In this document: in pieces, positions 44,569 through 52,469 of the stretch
Position numbering within the stretch: position 1 is the stretch's first letter
Layout: every line of letters starts with the position of its first letter
Source of the DNA: Coriobacteriaceae bacterium
Lineage (GTDB): Bacteria; Actinomycetota; Coriobacteriia; Coriobacteriales; UMGS124
DNA: 64,000 nucleotides
Direction: 5' to 3'
NCBI GenBank assembly: GCA_019421015.1
Contig: JAHZGC010000025.1
Location: 1 to 64,000, forward strand
Position numbers and translations under genes: made by a program
The notes under the pieces: model-generated
What the model was told of the DNA's origin: nothing
The model's input: only the letters and a program-made list of their open reading frames with translations
Databases searched by the model: none

Positions 44569-46128
44569 GTGCCCACCTCGTTCTTCTCGGCCATACGGCC
44601 CTGCCTGTTCGGCCTGGCCTTCGTGCATATGTGGATCTACTGCTCCACCCACCGCTTCCTCGAGAGCGCGGGGGTCTCGGTCAACGTGGTCCTGTACTCC
44701 GCCATGAGCGCAGCGCTCATCCTGCTTGGCATCCTTATGTGGCGCCGCCGAGAAGCCCTGCGCTTCCGCCCGCACCAGCCGAGCCCAGCCCCAACCCCCT
44801 GGCCGGCGCGCCTCCCGCGTCCCGCCACCGTCGACTGGGCGGCCTCCGTGCTCATGGCGGTCGGGGGCGTGGCGCTCTCGGTGCCGCTGCCGGCCGTGCC
44901 GCCGGCGGTGGCGACGGGGGTCGGCGCGGCCTTGGGCGGCGTGGGCGTGGTGTGGGCCTACGGACGCTGGGTCCAGGTGTACGCGCGGCTCGACCTGCAC
45001 GTGGCCGCCCCGCTCATCTTCCTCACCATGGTGCTCGGTTCCAGCTGCACGACGGTCATCGACTTCTTGCCCCCGCTGCCGGCGGCGGTCGTGTTCGCCT
45101 GCCTGCCCTTTGCGCTGTTTGCCTGCGCCCGCAGGTCGCTGGCCACCGTACCGGCCGCCCCGGTGGCCAACACCTACTACAACCGCCGCACCATCGGGTC
45201 GCTCGGCCGGGTGGTATGCGGCGTGGCGGCGTTCAGCTTCACCATGGGCATCATCCAGGCGGTCTTTCTGGAGTCGCGGCCCGACCCCTACGTGGCCTCG
45301 GTGCTGGTGAACCACGGGACCGAGATCCTCGTGGCCCTGGCCTTCTTCTGGTGGGTGGCTGTGAAGCACGGCGGCCTCGACTTTGGCCGCACCTGGCGCG
45401 TCATCCTGATCCTCATGATCACGGCGCTCGTGTTCGAGTCGTTCTTTGCGGGCACGCCGGTCCACGCGGTGCTGTTTGCCCTCATGCGCACGGCCCACGC
45501 GCTGCTGGTGGTGTACTTCCTGTTCCTGGCCATCAGCGACGTGGCGCGCCATGGGTCCTACGAGCCCCTGGCAGTCTACGCGGTGGGCTGGCTGGCCTAC
45601 ACGCTGCCGTTCACCCTGGGCAACGTGGCCGGCGGCGCCATGGCGGGCACGGCCTTCGAGCCGTTCGTGACCTCGGTGGCCGTGTGGGCCCTCGTGGTGA
45701 CCGCCCTGATCCTGCTCGACGACCGCTCCCTGGGCAACCAGCTCATCTTTGCCGAGCTCAACGGCGAGAACGAGGAGGACGTCGACGCCCTGGCCCGCCG
45801 CGCCGTCGCCGCCCAGCAGGCCCTCGACGAGCAGCACGAGCATGCCTACGCCCGCGTCGCCGGGACCCCCGGGCCTTCCGGGACTTCGGGCACCCGCACC
45901 CCCGCCAACGACCTGCGCCCGCGCTGCCAGACCCTGGCCCGCAAGCACGGCCTGACCTCGCGCGAGGCCGAGGTGCTGGAGCTGCTGGTGCGCGGCCACA
46001 GCAAGACCCGCATCGCCGAGACCTTCCTCATCTCCGAGAACACCGTGCGCGGCCACGTCAAGCACATCTACGCCAAGTTGGGGGTCCACAGCAAGCAGGA
46101 GCTACTCGACGCCTTTGAGGGGCGGTAG
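44569..46128 (+). CDS. LuxR regulator with polytopic membrane domain
   Basis: A 519-residue protein starting at GTG behind GGAGGT. About twelve membrane helices (residues 8-395), a charged and Pro/Gly-rich linker, then a LuxR helix-turn-helix (LTSREAEVLELLVRGHSKTRIAETF, ISENTVRGHVKHIYAKLGVHSK). No flavoprotein is adjacent; the orphan flavoprotein at 40940 is the closest. It is the only complete plus-strand member of the family in the window. Confidence 0.9.
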   Translation: MPTSFFSAIRPCLFGLAFVHMWIYCSTHRFLESAGVSVNVVLYSAMSAALILLGILMWRRREALRFRPHQPSPAPTPWPARLPRPATVDWAASVLMAVGGVALSVPLPAVPPAVATGVGAALGGVGVVWAYGRWVQVYARLDLHVAAPLIFLTMVLGSSCTTVIDFLPPLPAAVVFACLPFALFACARRSLATVPAAPVANTYYNRRTIGSLGRVVCGVAAFSFTMGIIQAVFLESRPDPYVASVLVNHGTEILVALAFFWWVAVKHGGLDFGRTWRVILILMITALVFESFFAGTPVHAVLFALMRTAHALLVVYFLFLAISDVARHGSYEPLAVYAVGWLAYTLPFTLGNVAGGAMAGTAFEPFVTSVAVWALVVTALILLDDRSLGNQLIFAELNGENEEDVDALARRAVAAQQALDEQHEHAYARVAGTPGPSGTSGTRTPANDLRPRCQTLARKHGLTSREAEVLELLVRGHSKTRIAETFLISENTVRGHVKHIYAKLGVHSKQELLDAFEGR

Positions 46129-46177
46129 GGGAGAAGGACGGCGGGGGTGGCTAGGCGGCCGGGGTAGCCGGACGGCC

Positions 46178-46429
46178 GGCGTCAAATCCCCGTTGTGCAA
46201 ACGCTTCTCGGCTCCGACCGGCACCAAAACCGAGTTTTGTAAGCGCCCAAGACCCTTGCGGGCACCAAATCCGCGTTCTGTAAGAGACCGGGGCGGAGAA
46301 TGGCACCAAACGGGAGTTCTGTAACCGTCTGAGGGCTTGACGGGAGCTAAATCCGATCTGCACGCTTACAAAACTCCGATTTGGTGCCCGCCGGTCCTCC
46401 TCTCGTTTACAAAACTGCGATTCGGTGCC
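46178..46429. repeat. Strand-switching periodic repeat array B
   Basis: Seven copies of a 23-bp repeat (consensus GGCACCAAATCC then GNGTTYTGTAA). Five direct copies start at 46178, 46220, 46261, 46302 and 46343; two inverted copies start at 46366 and 46407. Spacing is 41 bp (first pair 42), with unique 18-bp spacers; the switch point has no spacer. The 46343 copy is degenerate. Same period and same strand-switch design as array A at 9205, but a different sequence. Confidence 0.85.
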
Positions 46430-46439
46430 ACCCGGCTCA

Positions 46440-46632
46440 TGCGACACTACGCAGTTCGCGGGCCTTCGAGCGGGTTTCTTTTGTGGGCAGCTCAACGGTC
46501 GAGGGCGCGCTGTGGGGTCCGCGTCGCGCCGAGTGCGATGTCGCGGCCCGTCTGGCCTACCGCTCTCTGGCCGAGGAACCCATGCGCCTTGACGACGTGT
46601 TCATCATCGATCTCATCCGAAGGGAGGGCTGA
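46440..46632 (+). pseudogene. C-terminal gene fragment before the XRE gene
   Basis: A plus-strand frame ends VEGALWGPRRAECDVAARL then AYRSLAEEPMRLDDVFIIDLIRREG, with a TGA two bases before the XRE start. It has no start of its own and its 5' side runs into array B. It looks like the 3' end of a DUF3990-like toxin whose antitoxin is the next gene, but the match is short. Confidence 0.4.
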
Positions 46633-46634
46633 CC

Positions 46635-47369
46635 ATGGGGCTTCGCTCGTACGGAGAACCCTGCATCCCCCCTTCGGCAGATTTCACTTGCGATCGGGCC
46701 TCCCTGTACCTCGACGACCTTCGCGAGGCGCTGGGAGCGATGCTCGACGTGGGGGTTACGGTTTGCGGGTTGAGCGGCCAGGACGTCGTCGACGCCTTTG
46801 TTGTCTCGGGTGTGTCCCGCGAGTTCGAGCGCCTGAACCCCGCCTTTGTTGCCGGCAAGTCGGGGATTGAACTCGTGCGCCTGCTCGCGCCGTTCATGGG
46901 GACTGCGGGAGACCCCCTTGAATCCGCGGGCGTGGAATACCCCTTCGATCGCTTTGGGCGTTCGCCGGACTACTGGCTCGGCTGGTCGTTGGGATACTTC
47001 CAAGTCGTGACGGGGCTGCCTTACGCACGTGTGGTGCGGGCCGTGTCCTATTGGGAGCTGGCCGCCATGTACCGCCCCTTGCACGAGGCACCCGAGGAAA
47101 AGTTCGTCTCTGAGCTGTGCGACCTTCTTGGCCTCGGCGCCGGTGCTGCCCCCTCGGTTGCGTCGGGTCCCGACTCCCCGCTCAAGCTGTTGCGCCTAAG
47201 GGCCGGCCTTACCCAGGCCGAACTGGCCGAGCGTTCGCAGACGGGGCTGCGCTCCATCCAGATGTACGAGCAGGGCCATCGGGACTTGGCAAAAGCGCGC
47301 AGCTTGGATGTGCTGCGTATGGCCCAGGCCCTCAATTGCGAGGTGGCCGACCTCGTGGCGGTGGGGTAG
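46635..47369 (+). CDS. XRE-family HTH protein, probable antitoxin
   Basis: A 244-residue protein with a conserved N-terminal domain of about 165 residues (DDLREALGAMLDVGVTVCGLSG...GRSPDYWLGWSLGYFQVVTGL) and a C-terminal XRE helix-turn-helix (LKLLRLRAGLTQAELAERSQTGLRSIQMYEQGHRDLAKA). The N-terminal part resembles antitoxins of gut toxin-antitoxin pairs. Its partner is probably the fragment just upstream, so the antitoxin may be orphaned. AGGGAGGG precedes the ATG. Confidence 0.8.
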   Translation: MGLRSYGEPCIPPSADFTCDRASLYLDDLREALGAMLDVGVTVCGLSGQDVVDAFVVSGVSREFERLNPAFVAGKSGIELVRLLAPFMGTAGDPLESAGVEYPFDRFGRSPDYWLGWSLGYFQVVTGLPYARVVRAVSYWELAAMYRPLHEAPEEKFVSELCDLLGLGAGAAPSVASGPDSPLKLLRLRAGLTQAELAERSQTGLRSIQMYEQGHRDLAKARSLDVLRMAQALNCEVADLVAVG

Positions 47370-47422
47370 GCTGCCGACGTTCTGTCCCGCCCTCTTCCCG
47401 CTGCCCCGCCGTTCCGTCCCCC

Positions 47423-47525
47423 AGAGCGGCCCACAGCATTGCTGGACAAGGCGCGCGAGGGCGAGGTGTGCCGAGGCACATAAGCCCGAGCGCAACGAAG
47501 CGCCAGCAATGCTGTGGGCCGCTCT
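47423..47525. repeat. 23-bp perfect inverted repeat upstream of the invertase gene
   Basis: AGAGCGGCCCACAG...TTGCTGG (47423-47445) is repeated in perfect inverse at 47503-47525 across 57 bp. The arm has an inner dyad CAGCA/TGCTG. The left half plus spacer is the second copy of the hairpin repeat at 40350. CCGTCCCCCAGAGC flanks both sides (47415 and 47545) as a direct repeat. Candidate recombination site or invertible leader of the invertase gene. Confidence 0.65.
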
Positions 47526-47578
47526 AATCGCTAGCGTGAAGCCCGTCCCCCAGAGCCCGCTACCGATCGGAGGCCCCC

Positions 47579-48181
47579 ATGCCCACGCCCCTGCCACGCA
47601 CCTACGGATACGCCCGCGTCTCGTCCAAAGACCAGAACCTCGCCCGCCAGCTCGACGCCCTGACGGCCTTCGGCGTCGACCCGCGCCTCACCTTTACCGA
47701 CAAATCCAGCGGCCGCGACTTCGACCGGCCCGGCTACCGCGGGCTCCTCAGGCGCCTGCGCAGGGGAGACACCCTCGTGATCGCGAGCATCGACCGTCTG
47801 GGCCGCAACTACGGCAAGATCCTCGAGCAGTGGCGGCGCATCACCAAGGAGCGCGGCGCGGCCGTGGTGGTGCTCGACACCCGCACCCCGCCGGGCGGGG
47901 GCGGCCTCACGGGCGAGTTCCTCTCCGACGTGGTGCTGCAGCTGCTGAGCTACGTGGCCCAGGTGGAGCGTGAGAACACTCGACGCCGCCAGGCCGAGGG
48001 CATCGCCGCGGCTCAGGCCCGCGGGGTGCGCTTCGGCCGGCCCCCGCTCCCGCGCCCCGACGATTACCACGAGGTGAAGGGCCGCTACATCGACGGCGAG
48101 CTCACCCGCCGCCAGGCCGCCGAGACCCTGGGCGTGGGCGTGAGCACCTTCGACCGCTGGGTGAGAAACGACCGGGGGTAG
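47579..48181 (+). CDS. Hin/Gin-like serine recombinase (DNA invertase)
   Basis: A 200-residue serine recombinase of resolvase/invertase size. Catalytic Ser is in YGYARVSSKDQNLARQLDAL; later motifs are RLRRGDTLVIASIDRLGRNYGKI and the E-helix region LLSYVAQVERENTRRRQAEGIAAAQARG; a C-terminal Hin-type helix-turn-helix ends GVGVSTFDRW. Length and layout fit Hin and Gin. No transposase or resolution partner is present, so DNA inversion is the likely task. The best target in the window is the dyad-flanked segment at 49069. Confidence 0.9.
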   Translation: MPTPLPRTYGYARVSSKDQNLARQLDALTAFGVDPRLTFTDKSSGRDFDRPGYRGLLRRLRRGDTLVIASIDRLGRNYGKILEQWRRITKERGAAVVVLDTRTPPGGGGLTGEFLSDVVLQLLSYVAQVERENTRRRQAEGIAAAQARGVRFGRPPLPRPDDYHEVKGRYIDGELTRRQAAETLGVGVSTFDRWVRNDRG

Positions 48182-48212
48182 GGGGTCGGGGTTGGGGGCC
48201 GGGGACAACCTG

Positions 48213-48230
48213 CAAAAACGGCCGTTTTTG
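48213..48230. terminator. Terminator-like palindrome after the invertase gene
   Basis: CAAAAACGG and CCGTTTTTG form an 18-bp perfect palindrome 32 bp after the invertase stop, with a T-run on both strands. A loop would need one or two opened pairs, so it may be a terminator or a protein site. Confidence 0.5.
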
Positions 48231-48238
48231 ATACCGCG

Positions 48239-48360
48239 GGGCGGCCGCCATGAGGTGTGCGGCCCTAATCTCGCGCAGCCCCAACCCCGGCTCCGTTTTC
48301 GCCGGTGCCCCGATGTCCCCTGTTGGCCCTTAGACATTAATTTCTAAAGTATCAGGCAAC
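48239..48360. repeat. Half arm and inverted copy of the 43-kb repeat
   Basis: 48239-48264 (GGGCGGCCGCCATG, GTGTGCGGCC) resembles one arm of the inverted-repeat element. 48310-48360 is the reverse of 43260-43311, with about 41 of 51 positions identical, including all of CTAAGGGCCAACAGGGGAC. Confidence 0.6.
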
Positions 48361-49068
48361 ATCGGTGACCTACCCGAACGGTTTCCCTCCTTGGTGGCCC
48401 GCCCTTTGCGCCGGTCACACCGCCGCTCAACCGCTTGCCCTTGCCGCCGTGGCCCCCCAAATCCGTCCGGCAGTTTTACGTAAAACCAGTGCTTCATCGG
48501 GTGGCCGGCCGCACCGATCGCGGCCACGGCGGTCCCATCCCGCGGCTGCGGTCCGCGTGCGCCGCGTCCCGAACGCCCACCAATGACCTCCCGTACTCTC
48601 GGCTGCCATCCCAATCTTGCCGGGGTCAGCGCGACCCCGTTTAGCCCTACTCCCAAAAGTCGAGATACTTCCGCAAAAGGGGACATCTGGATAGACTCCC
48701 GCAACCCTTGCGCCCGACTGCCCGCCCCCTCGCCAAAGCCCTCACCATCCTCCAAAAACAAACCCCCTGGTAGATGGCCTGCCCTTCCACCGCAAACACC
48801 CGTCAACCCACAAACACCTGCTCAAGCCTAATATTTACGATTGTACAATCTCCACATGAGCCCGCTCACAGCCTATCCAGAACCCCGATTCCGCGGCGGT
48901 ATCTCCCGTTTCCAAGAATCCCCGAAATCGCGTTGCACCGCCGGTCGCCCCCAAACGCCACCGGCCCTCGCGACACCCCCGCGGTGCCGCTCGCGCGCGC
49001 CCAAACACACCTCGCGACCGCTCCCGTCCCACCCCCTTTCGTCTAACGGAAGAGGATGTGAACCCGCC
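48361..49068. other. Gene-free stretch before the invertible segment
   Basis: No gene recognised in about 700 bp. A 14-bp palindrome GTTTTACGTAAAAC lies at 48473-48486 and resembles the core of the toxin-antitoxin operator at 18.9 kb. A minus-strand frame from 48806 to 48330 has no family signal and poor coding character. Confidence 0.45.
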
Positions 49069-49186
49069 TTCAAAAGGTAGACATTTTGATGAGGGTCGGT
49101 TACATTCTCCACTTGTACAGAAATCGGCCGAGGGCGGGCCCAGGTAGGCGTTTTGGGCGCATCATCAAAATGTCTACCTTTTCACG
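49069..49186. promoter_or_regulatory. Putative invertible leader of the polysaccharide locus
   Basis: Perfect 21-bp inverted repeats (49072-49092 and 49162-49182) flank 69 bp. Each arm sits in an invertase-like 12-2-12 dyad: left half TTCAAAAGGT, core AG, right half ACATTTTGATGA; the other site mirrors it with core CT. Recombination at the cores would flip 49081-49173 (93 bp). It ends 65 bp before the first NusG start codon. I could not find a consensus -35/-10 pair in either orientation, so whether it carries a promoter, a terminator or a leader hairpin is open. Confidence 0.7.
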
Positions 49187-49250
49187 CCCTCCGGCCGAGC
49201 GCGTCGGATCGTTGGGCTCGTAAGTGCGTCGCAGGCAGGGGGAGGCGGGC

Positions 49251-49802
49251 ATGGAGCAGGAGGTTCGTCAGAACGCCCGCTGGTACGTGGCAAACGTGCG
49301 CGAGGGGTCCGAGGGGGCCTCCGCCCGCGACTGCCTGCGCTTTCTGGGCGGTGGGGAACCTGGCCTGCTGCACGACTGCTTTGCCCCCAAGGCGGTGCGC
49401 CTCAAGAAGCGCGACGGCCTGTGGGCCCCCGAGGTCAAGGTGCTCTACCCCGGCCGCATCTTCATGGTGTCGTCGGACCCGGTGGGGCTGGCCCGCAAGC
49501 TCGAGGGGCTCTCGTTCTGGGTGCGCCTGGTGGGCGAGTACGGCGACGGCACGGGCTTTGCGCCGCTGCTCCCCGCCGAGCAGGCGTTCTTTGAGGGGCT
49601 GTTCGACCCCGAGCGGGTGGTGCAGCCCAGTGAGGGCGCCATCGTGGACGGCGAGCTGCGCATCGGGTGCGGCCCCCTCAAGGGTCAGGAGCACCGCGTG
49701 CGCAAGCTCAACCGCCACAAGCGCCTGGCCTTGGTGGCGGCCGGCGTGCCGGGGTGCGACACGGGCCTGCTCGCCACGCTCGAAGTGGCGTCCAAGTCCT
49801 AG
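49251..49802 (+). CDS. NusG-like specialised antiterminator, first copy
   Basis: A 183-residue NusG paralog (LoaP/UpxY/RfaH class). NGN domain: ARWYVANVREGSEGASARDCLRF...EVKVLYPGRIFMVSSDP; KOW-like segment: SEGAIVDGELRIGCGPLKGQEHRVRKLNRH. Such proteins load on RNA polymerase and carry it through long polysaccharide operons. GGGGGAGG precedes the ATG. First gene after the putative invertible leader, the position UpxY genes hold in Bacteroides capsule loci. Confidence 0.88.
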   Translation: MEQEVRQNARWYVANVREGSEGASARDCLRFLGGGEPGLLHDCFAPKAVRLKKRDGLWAPEVKVLYPGRIFMVSSDPVGLARKLEGLSFWVRLVGEYGDGTGFAPLLPAEQAFFEGLFDPERVVQPSEGAIVDGELRIGCGPLKGQEHRVRKLNRHKRLALVAAGVPGCDTGLLATLEVASKS

Positions 49803-50151
49803 GCCTCGACGTCGCGGCTCTGGCCCAAGGCCAACGCCAAGGGCCGAGACCCAACGCCGCTGGCTCTGTACGTGCTCTACCAGCAGGTTTGTCGCCCAAA
49901 GGGCAGGGGGAGAAGCCCCGCTCTTCGGGCGGAAAACCGCAAGCGGCCGCGCACCGTGCGGTCGCGACATATCTTGGACAGCGCGGGTGCGCGCCTTTGG
50001 CGGCCTCAGCGGGTTCAGGAGGATGGATACCCTCGCTGCCGTAGCCCAGGCGAAGCATGCCCAATTTCCAGTTTGGGAATGTCAGCTCACAACTGCGGTG
50101 CCAAGCAACCCGCCCTCGGGCAGGTTGTGTGATGCCGAAAGGCGGTGCGCT
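49803..50151 (+). other. Leader between the two NusG genes
   Basis: No gene. Near the end, AACC-GCCC and GGGC-GGTT form a stem with two mismatches at 50107-50126, just before the second gene's AAAGGCGG site; a GC-rich stem lies around 49940-49972. Such hairpins could be an antitermination or attenuation element. Confidence 0.4.
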
Positions 50152-50718
50152 GTGTCGTTCCCCGCATGGTACGTGGTCCAGGTCTCGCCCGGACAAGAAG
50201 ACAAGACCTGCGCCCTGGTGGAGCTTGCCGCCCGCGACTGCCTTAAAGACGGCCGACCGGTGCTCGAGGAGTGCTTTACGCCCCGCTACCAGGTAGAACG
50301 CAGGTACCACGGGGTGTGGCGCACGCTCCAGCCCAACCTCTTTCCGGGTTACGTGATCGCCGTGACCCGCCACGTGGTGACGCTCAACGAGTGCCTGCGC
50401 GCGGTGCCGTCGTTCACCCGCATCCTTGGCAGCGAGGCCGCGTTCATCCCCCTTGACCCCACCGAGAAGTCGTTCATCGACGCTTTTACCACCTGCAAGC
50501 ACCGCGTGATCGAGCTCTCCCGCGCCGTCGTGGCCCAGGAGGGCGACCGTGTGGTCGTGACCGAGGGCCCCCTGGTGGGCCGCGAGGGCTGGATCACCAA
50601 GATCAACCGACGCAAGAGCACCGCCCGCATCGAGACCGCCATGTTCGGCAGGACCCTGAACGTGGAGGTGGGCCTGGCGGTGTTGAACAAGGCCCCGGGG
50701 GAGAAGCCCGCGGGGTAG
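50152..50718 (+). CDS. NusG-like specialised antiterminator, second copy
   Basis: A 188-residue NusG paralog starting at GTG behind AAAGGCGG. NGN domain: AWYVVQVSPGQEDKTCALVEL...CFTPRYQVERRYHGVWRTLQPNLFPGYVIAV; KOW: VVAQEGDRVVVTEGPLVGREGWITKINRRKSTARIE. It is closer to housekeeping-like NusG and LoaP patterns than the first copy. It precedes the sugar transferase by five bases. Two paralogs in series suggest a division of work or one acting against the other. Confidence 0.88.
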   Translation: MSFPAWYVVQVSPGQEDKTCALVELAARDCLKDGRPVLEECFTPRYQVERRYHGVWRTLQPNLFPGYVIAVTRHVVTLNECLRAVPSFTRILGSEAAFIPLDPTEKSFIDAFTTCKHRVIELSRAVVAQEGDRVVVTEGPLVGREGWITKINRRKSTARIETAMFGRTLNVEVGLAVLNKAPGEKPAG

Positions 50719-50723
50719 AGCGA

Positions 50724-51683
50724 ATGGCCGGAGTGTACACAAGCGTGAGATGGGCTAGCGCTGGGTGCCAAGAGAGTGGTTGTGTGTCGTTTTCTTGCGA
50801 ACAAGTGAATATGCAGGTGAATGAGAAGCCGGGGAGCGTGGGGTTGGTGGGCGGTGCTCGCGACCTCACTGTGCGGCCCTTGGGGGAGAAGCCCTCTGGA
50901 TCTGTGCCCGCTGTTTCCAAGATGGACCCCACCGGGTTTGCCCCCTCCGAGACTGCCCCCGGCTCCACCGCCCCTTTCCGCACTGTGCGGGCGGGGCGCT
51001 CCTACCAGGTGCCGGCAAGGGAGCCCAGGCCGGCCGACCCGGGGGCCGCGGAGGCCGCCGCGCGCCTCGGGGGCAGGTGGGCCTACCGCCTCGCGAAGCG
51101 CGCCTTCGACGCCGCGTTCAGCGCGGCGGCCCTGCTGCTCCTCTCCCCGCTCATGGCCCTGGTGGCCCTGGCCGTGAAGGCGGACGGCACCGGCGGCCCC
51201 GTCCTCTTCCGCCAGGTGCGCGTCGGGAAGGGCGGCCGGGAGTTCGAGATGTACAAGTTCCGCACCATGGTCCCGGGCGCCGAGGGGATGCTGGGGGAGC
51301 TCAGGGGCCTGAACGAGAAGACGGGCCCGGTCTTCAAGATCAGGGACGACCCCAGGGTGACCAAGGTCGGGCGCCTCCTCAGGCGCACCAGCCTCGACGA
51401 GCTCCCCCAGTTCGCCAACGTCCTGAAGGGCGACATGAGCGTCGTCGGGCCCAGGCCGGCCCTGCCCTCGGAGGTCGCCTCCTACGGCGAGAGGGAGCGC
51501 CAGAGGCTGCTCGTCGAGCAGGGCCTCACCTCCTACTGGCAGGCCCGCCCGGACCGCGACAGCGTCTCCTTCGACGAGTGGGTGGACCTCGACCTCGCCT
51601 ACGTGAGGGACTGCGGGACCTGGACGGACCTGAAGCTGATAGCCAGGACCGTGGGCGTGGTGCTCACGGCGCAGGGGAGCTGA
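50724..51683 (+). CDS. Initiating polyprenyl-phosphate sugar-1-phosphate transferase
   Basis: A 319-residue bacterial sugar transferase (PglC/WcaJ class). It has one membrane-inserted hairpin (FDAAFSAAALLLLSPLMALVALAVKADG) and the catalytic Asp/Glu region: FRTM, then TKVGRLLRRTSLDELPQF and GDMSVVGPRPALPSEV. It attaches the first sugar-phosphate to undecaprenyl phosphate. The N-terminal 100 residues are Pro/Gly-rich and unlike the family; ATG at 50814 is an alternative start. Confidence 0.9.
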   Translation: MAGVYTSVRWASAGCQESGCVSFSCEQVNMQVNEKPGSVGLVGGARDLTVRPLGEKPSGSVPAVSKMDPTGFAPSETAPGSTAPFRTVRAGRSYQVPAREPRPADPGAAEAAARLGGRWAYRLAKRAFDAAFSAAALLLLSPLMALVALAVKADGTGGPVLFRQVRVGKGGREFEMYKFRTMVPGAEGMLGELRGLNEKTGPVFKIRDDPRVTKVGRLLRRTSLDELPQFANVLKGDMSVVGPRPALPSEVASYGERERQRLLVEQGLTSYWQARPDRDSVSFDEWVDLDLAYVRDCGTWTDLKLIARTVGVVLTAQGS

Positions 51684-51689
51684 TTCTGG

Positions 51690-52469
51690 TTGCTGGTTGA
51701 GGAACAATTGCGGGACCCGCGCCTCGCGCGCACCGACGTCATAGGCGTCCCCATAACCGCTACCAACATGGGGGAGTGCCTCGCCTACATAGGCGAGAAC
51801 CTCGACGCCATGCGCGGTGAGTACATCTGCGTTTCCAACGCGCACACCTGCGTCACGGCCCACGACGACCCGGCATACTGGCGGGCCCAGGCAGAGTCCG
51901 CTATGTCCCTTCCCGATGGGAAGCCGCTCTCCGTGGTCGGGAGGAAAGAGTTTCCCTCCATGGCCCGGGTCACGGGCCCCGACCTCATGCGCGAGGTGTT
52001 CTCCGCGTCGGCCGAGCGCGGCTGGAGGCACTACTTCTACGGCAACGAGCAGAAGAACCTCGACGCCCTGCGCACGGAGCTCGAGCGCGGCTACCCGGGC
52101 CTGGGCATCGCCGGCATGGAGCCCTCGGTGTTCCGGCCTCTCTCCGAGGAGGAGAAGGAGGGCCTTTGCGCCCGCATGGACGCCTCGGGGGCCGACTTTG
52201 CGTGGATCGCCCTGGGGGCGCCCCGCCAGGAGGCGCTCATGCACGAGCTCAAAGGCCGCACCCGGGCCCTCATGGTGGGCGTCGGAGGCGCGTTCAACGT
52301 GCTCGCGGGCGTCGTCCCCGAGGCGCCGCGCTGGATGCAGGACATGGGCCTGGAGTGGCTCTACCGCCTCTTCCAGGAGCCTGGTCGGCTCTTCAAAAGG
52401 TACCTGGTCACCAACACCAAGTTCATCGCATACCAACTAACTGGCGCTAAGCGCAAGAAAGGCGAGTAG
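51690..52469 (+). CDS. WecG/TagA/CpsF-family glycosyltransferase
   Basis: A 259-residue GT26 enzyme, which adds the second sugar (often ManNAc-type) to the lipid-linked primer. Conserved parts are the VSNAHTCVTAHDDPAYW loop, DGKPLSVVGR, the FYGNEQKNLDAL strand and FAWIALGAPRQEALMHE...LMVGVGGAFNVLAG. TTG is used as start. Gap of six bases from the sugar transferase; the next ATG follows its stop without a gap. Confidence 0.9.
   Translation: MLVEEQLRDPRLARTDVIGVPITATNMGECLAYIGENLDAMRGEYICVSNAHTCVTAHDDPAYWRAQAESAMSLPDGKPLSVVGRKEFPSMARVTGPDLMREVFSASAERGWRHYFYGNEQKNLDALRTELERGYPGLGIAGMEPSVFRPLSEEEKEGLCARMDASGADFAWIALGAPRQEALMHELKGRTRALMVGVGGAFNVLAGVVPEAPRWMQDMGLEWLYRLFQEPGRLFKRYLVTNTKFIAYQLTGAKRKKGE

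Noticed and set aside
46178..46429. CRISPR array
   Set aside because: Repeats are degenerate, spacers are only 18 bp, the orientation switches within the array, and no cas gene is present in the window. Array A fails for the same reasons.
48330..48806. 158-codon minus-strand ORF
   Set aside because: Its sequence lacks any recognisable motif, spans the dispersed repeat and a palindrome, and has no convincing start site.
49093..49161. Consensus promoter inside the invertible segment
   Set aside because: TTACAT and TTGTAC could pass as -35 boxes, but no -10 box lies 16-18 bp away in either orientation, so no promoter is claimed.
42973..50890. Dispersed GGGGGAGAARCCC motif (near 42973, 49908, 50697, 50879)
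   Set aside because: Partly coding (GEKPxG) and composed of common purine/C-rich words; the recurrence near the NusG genes may be compositional.
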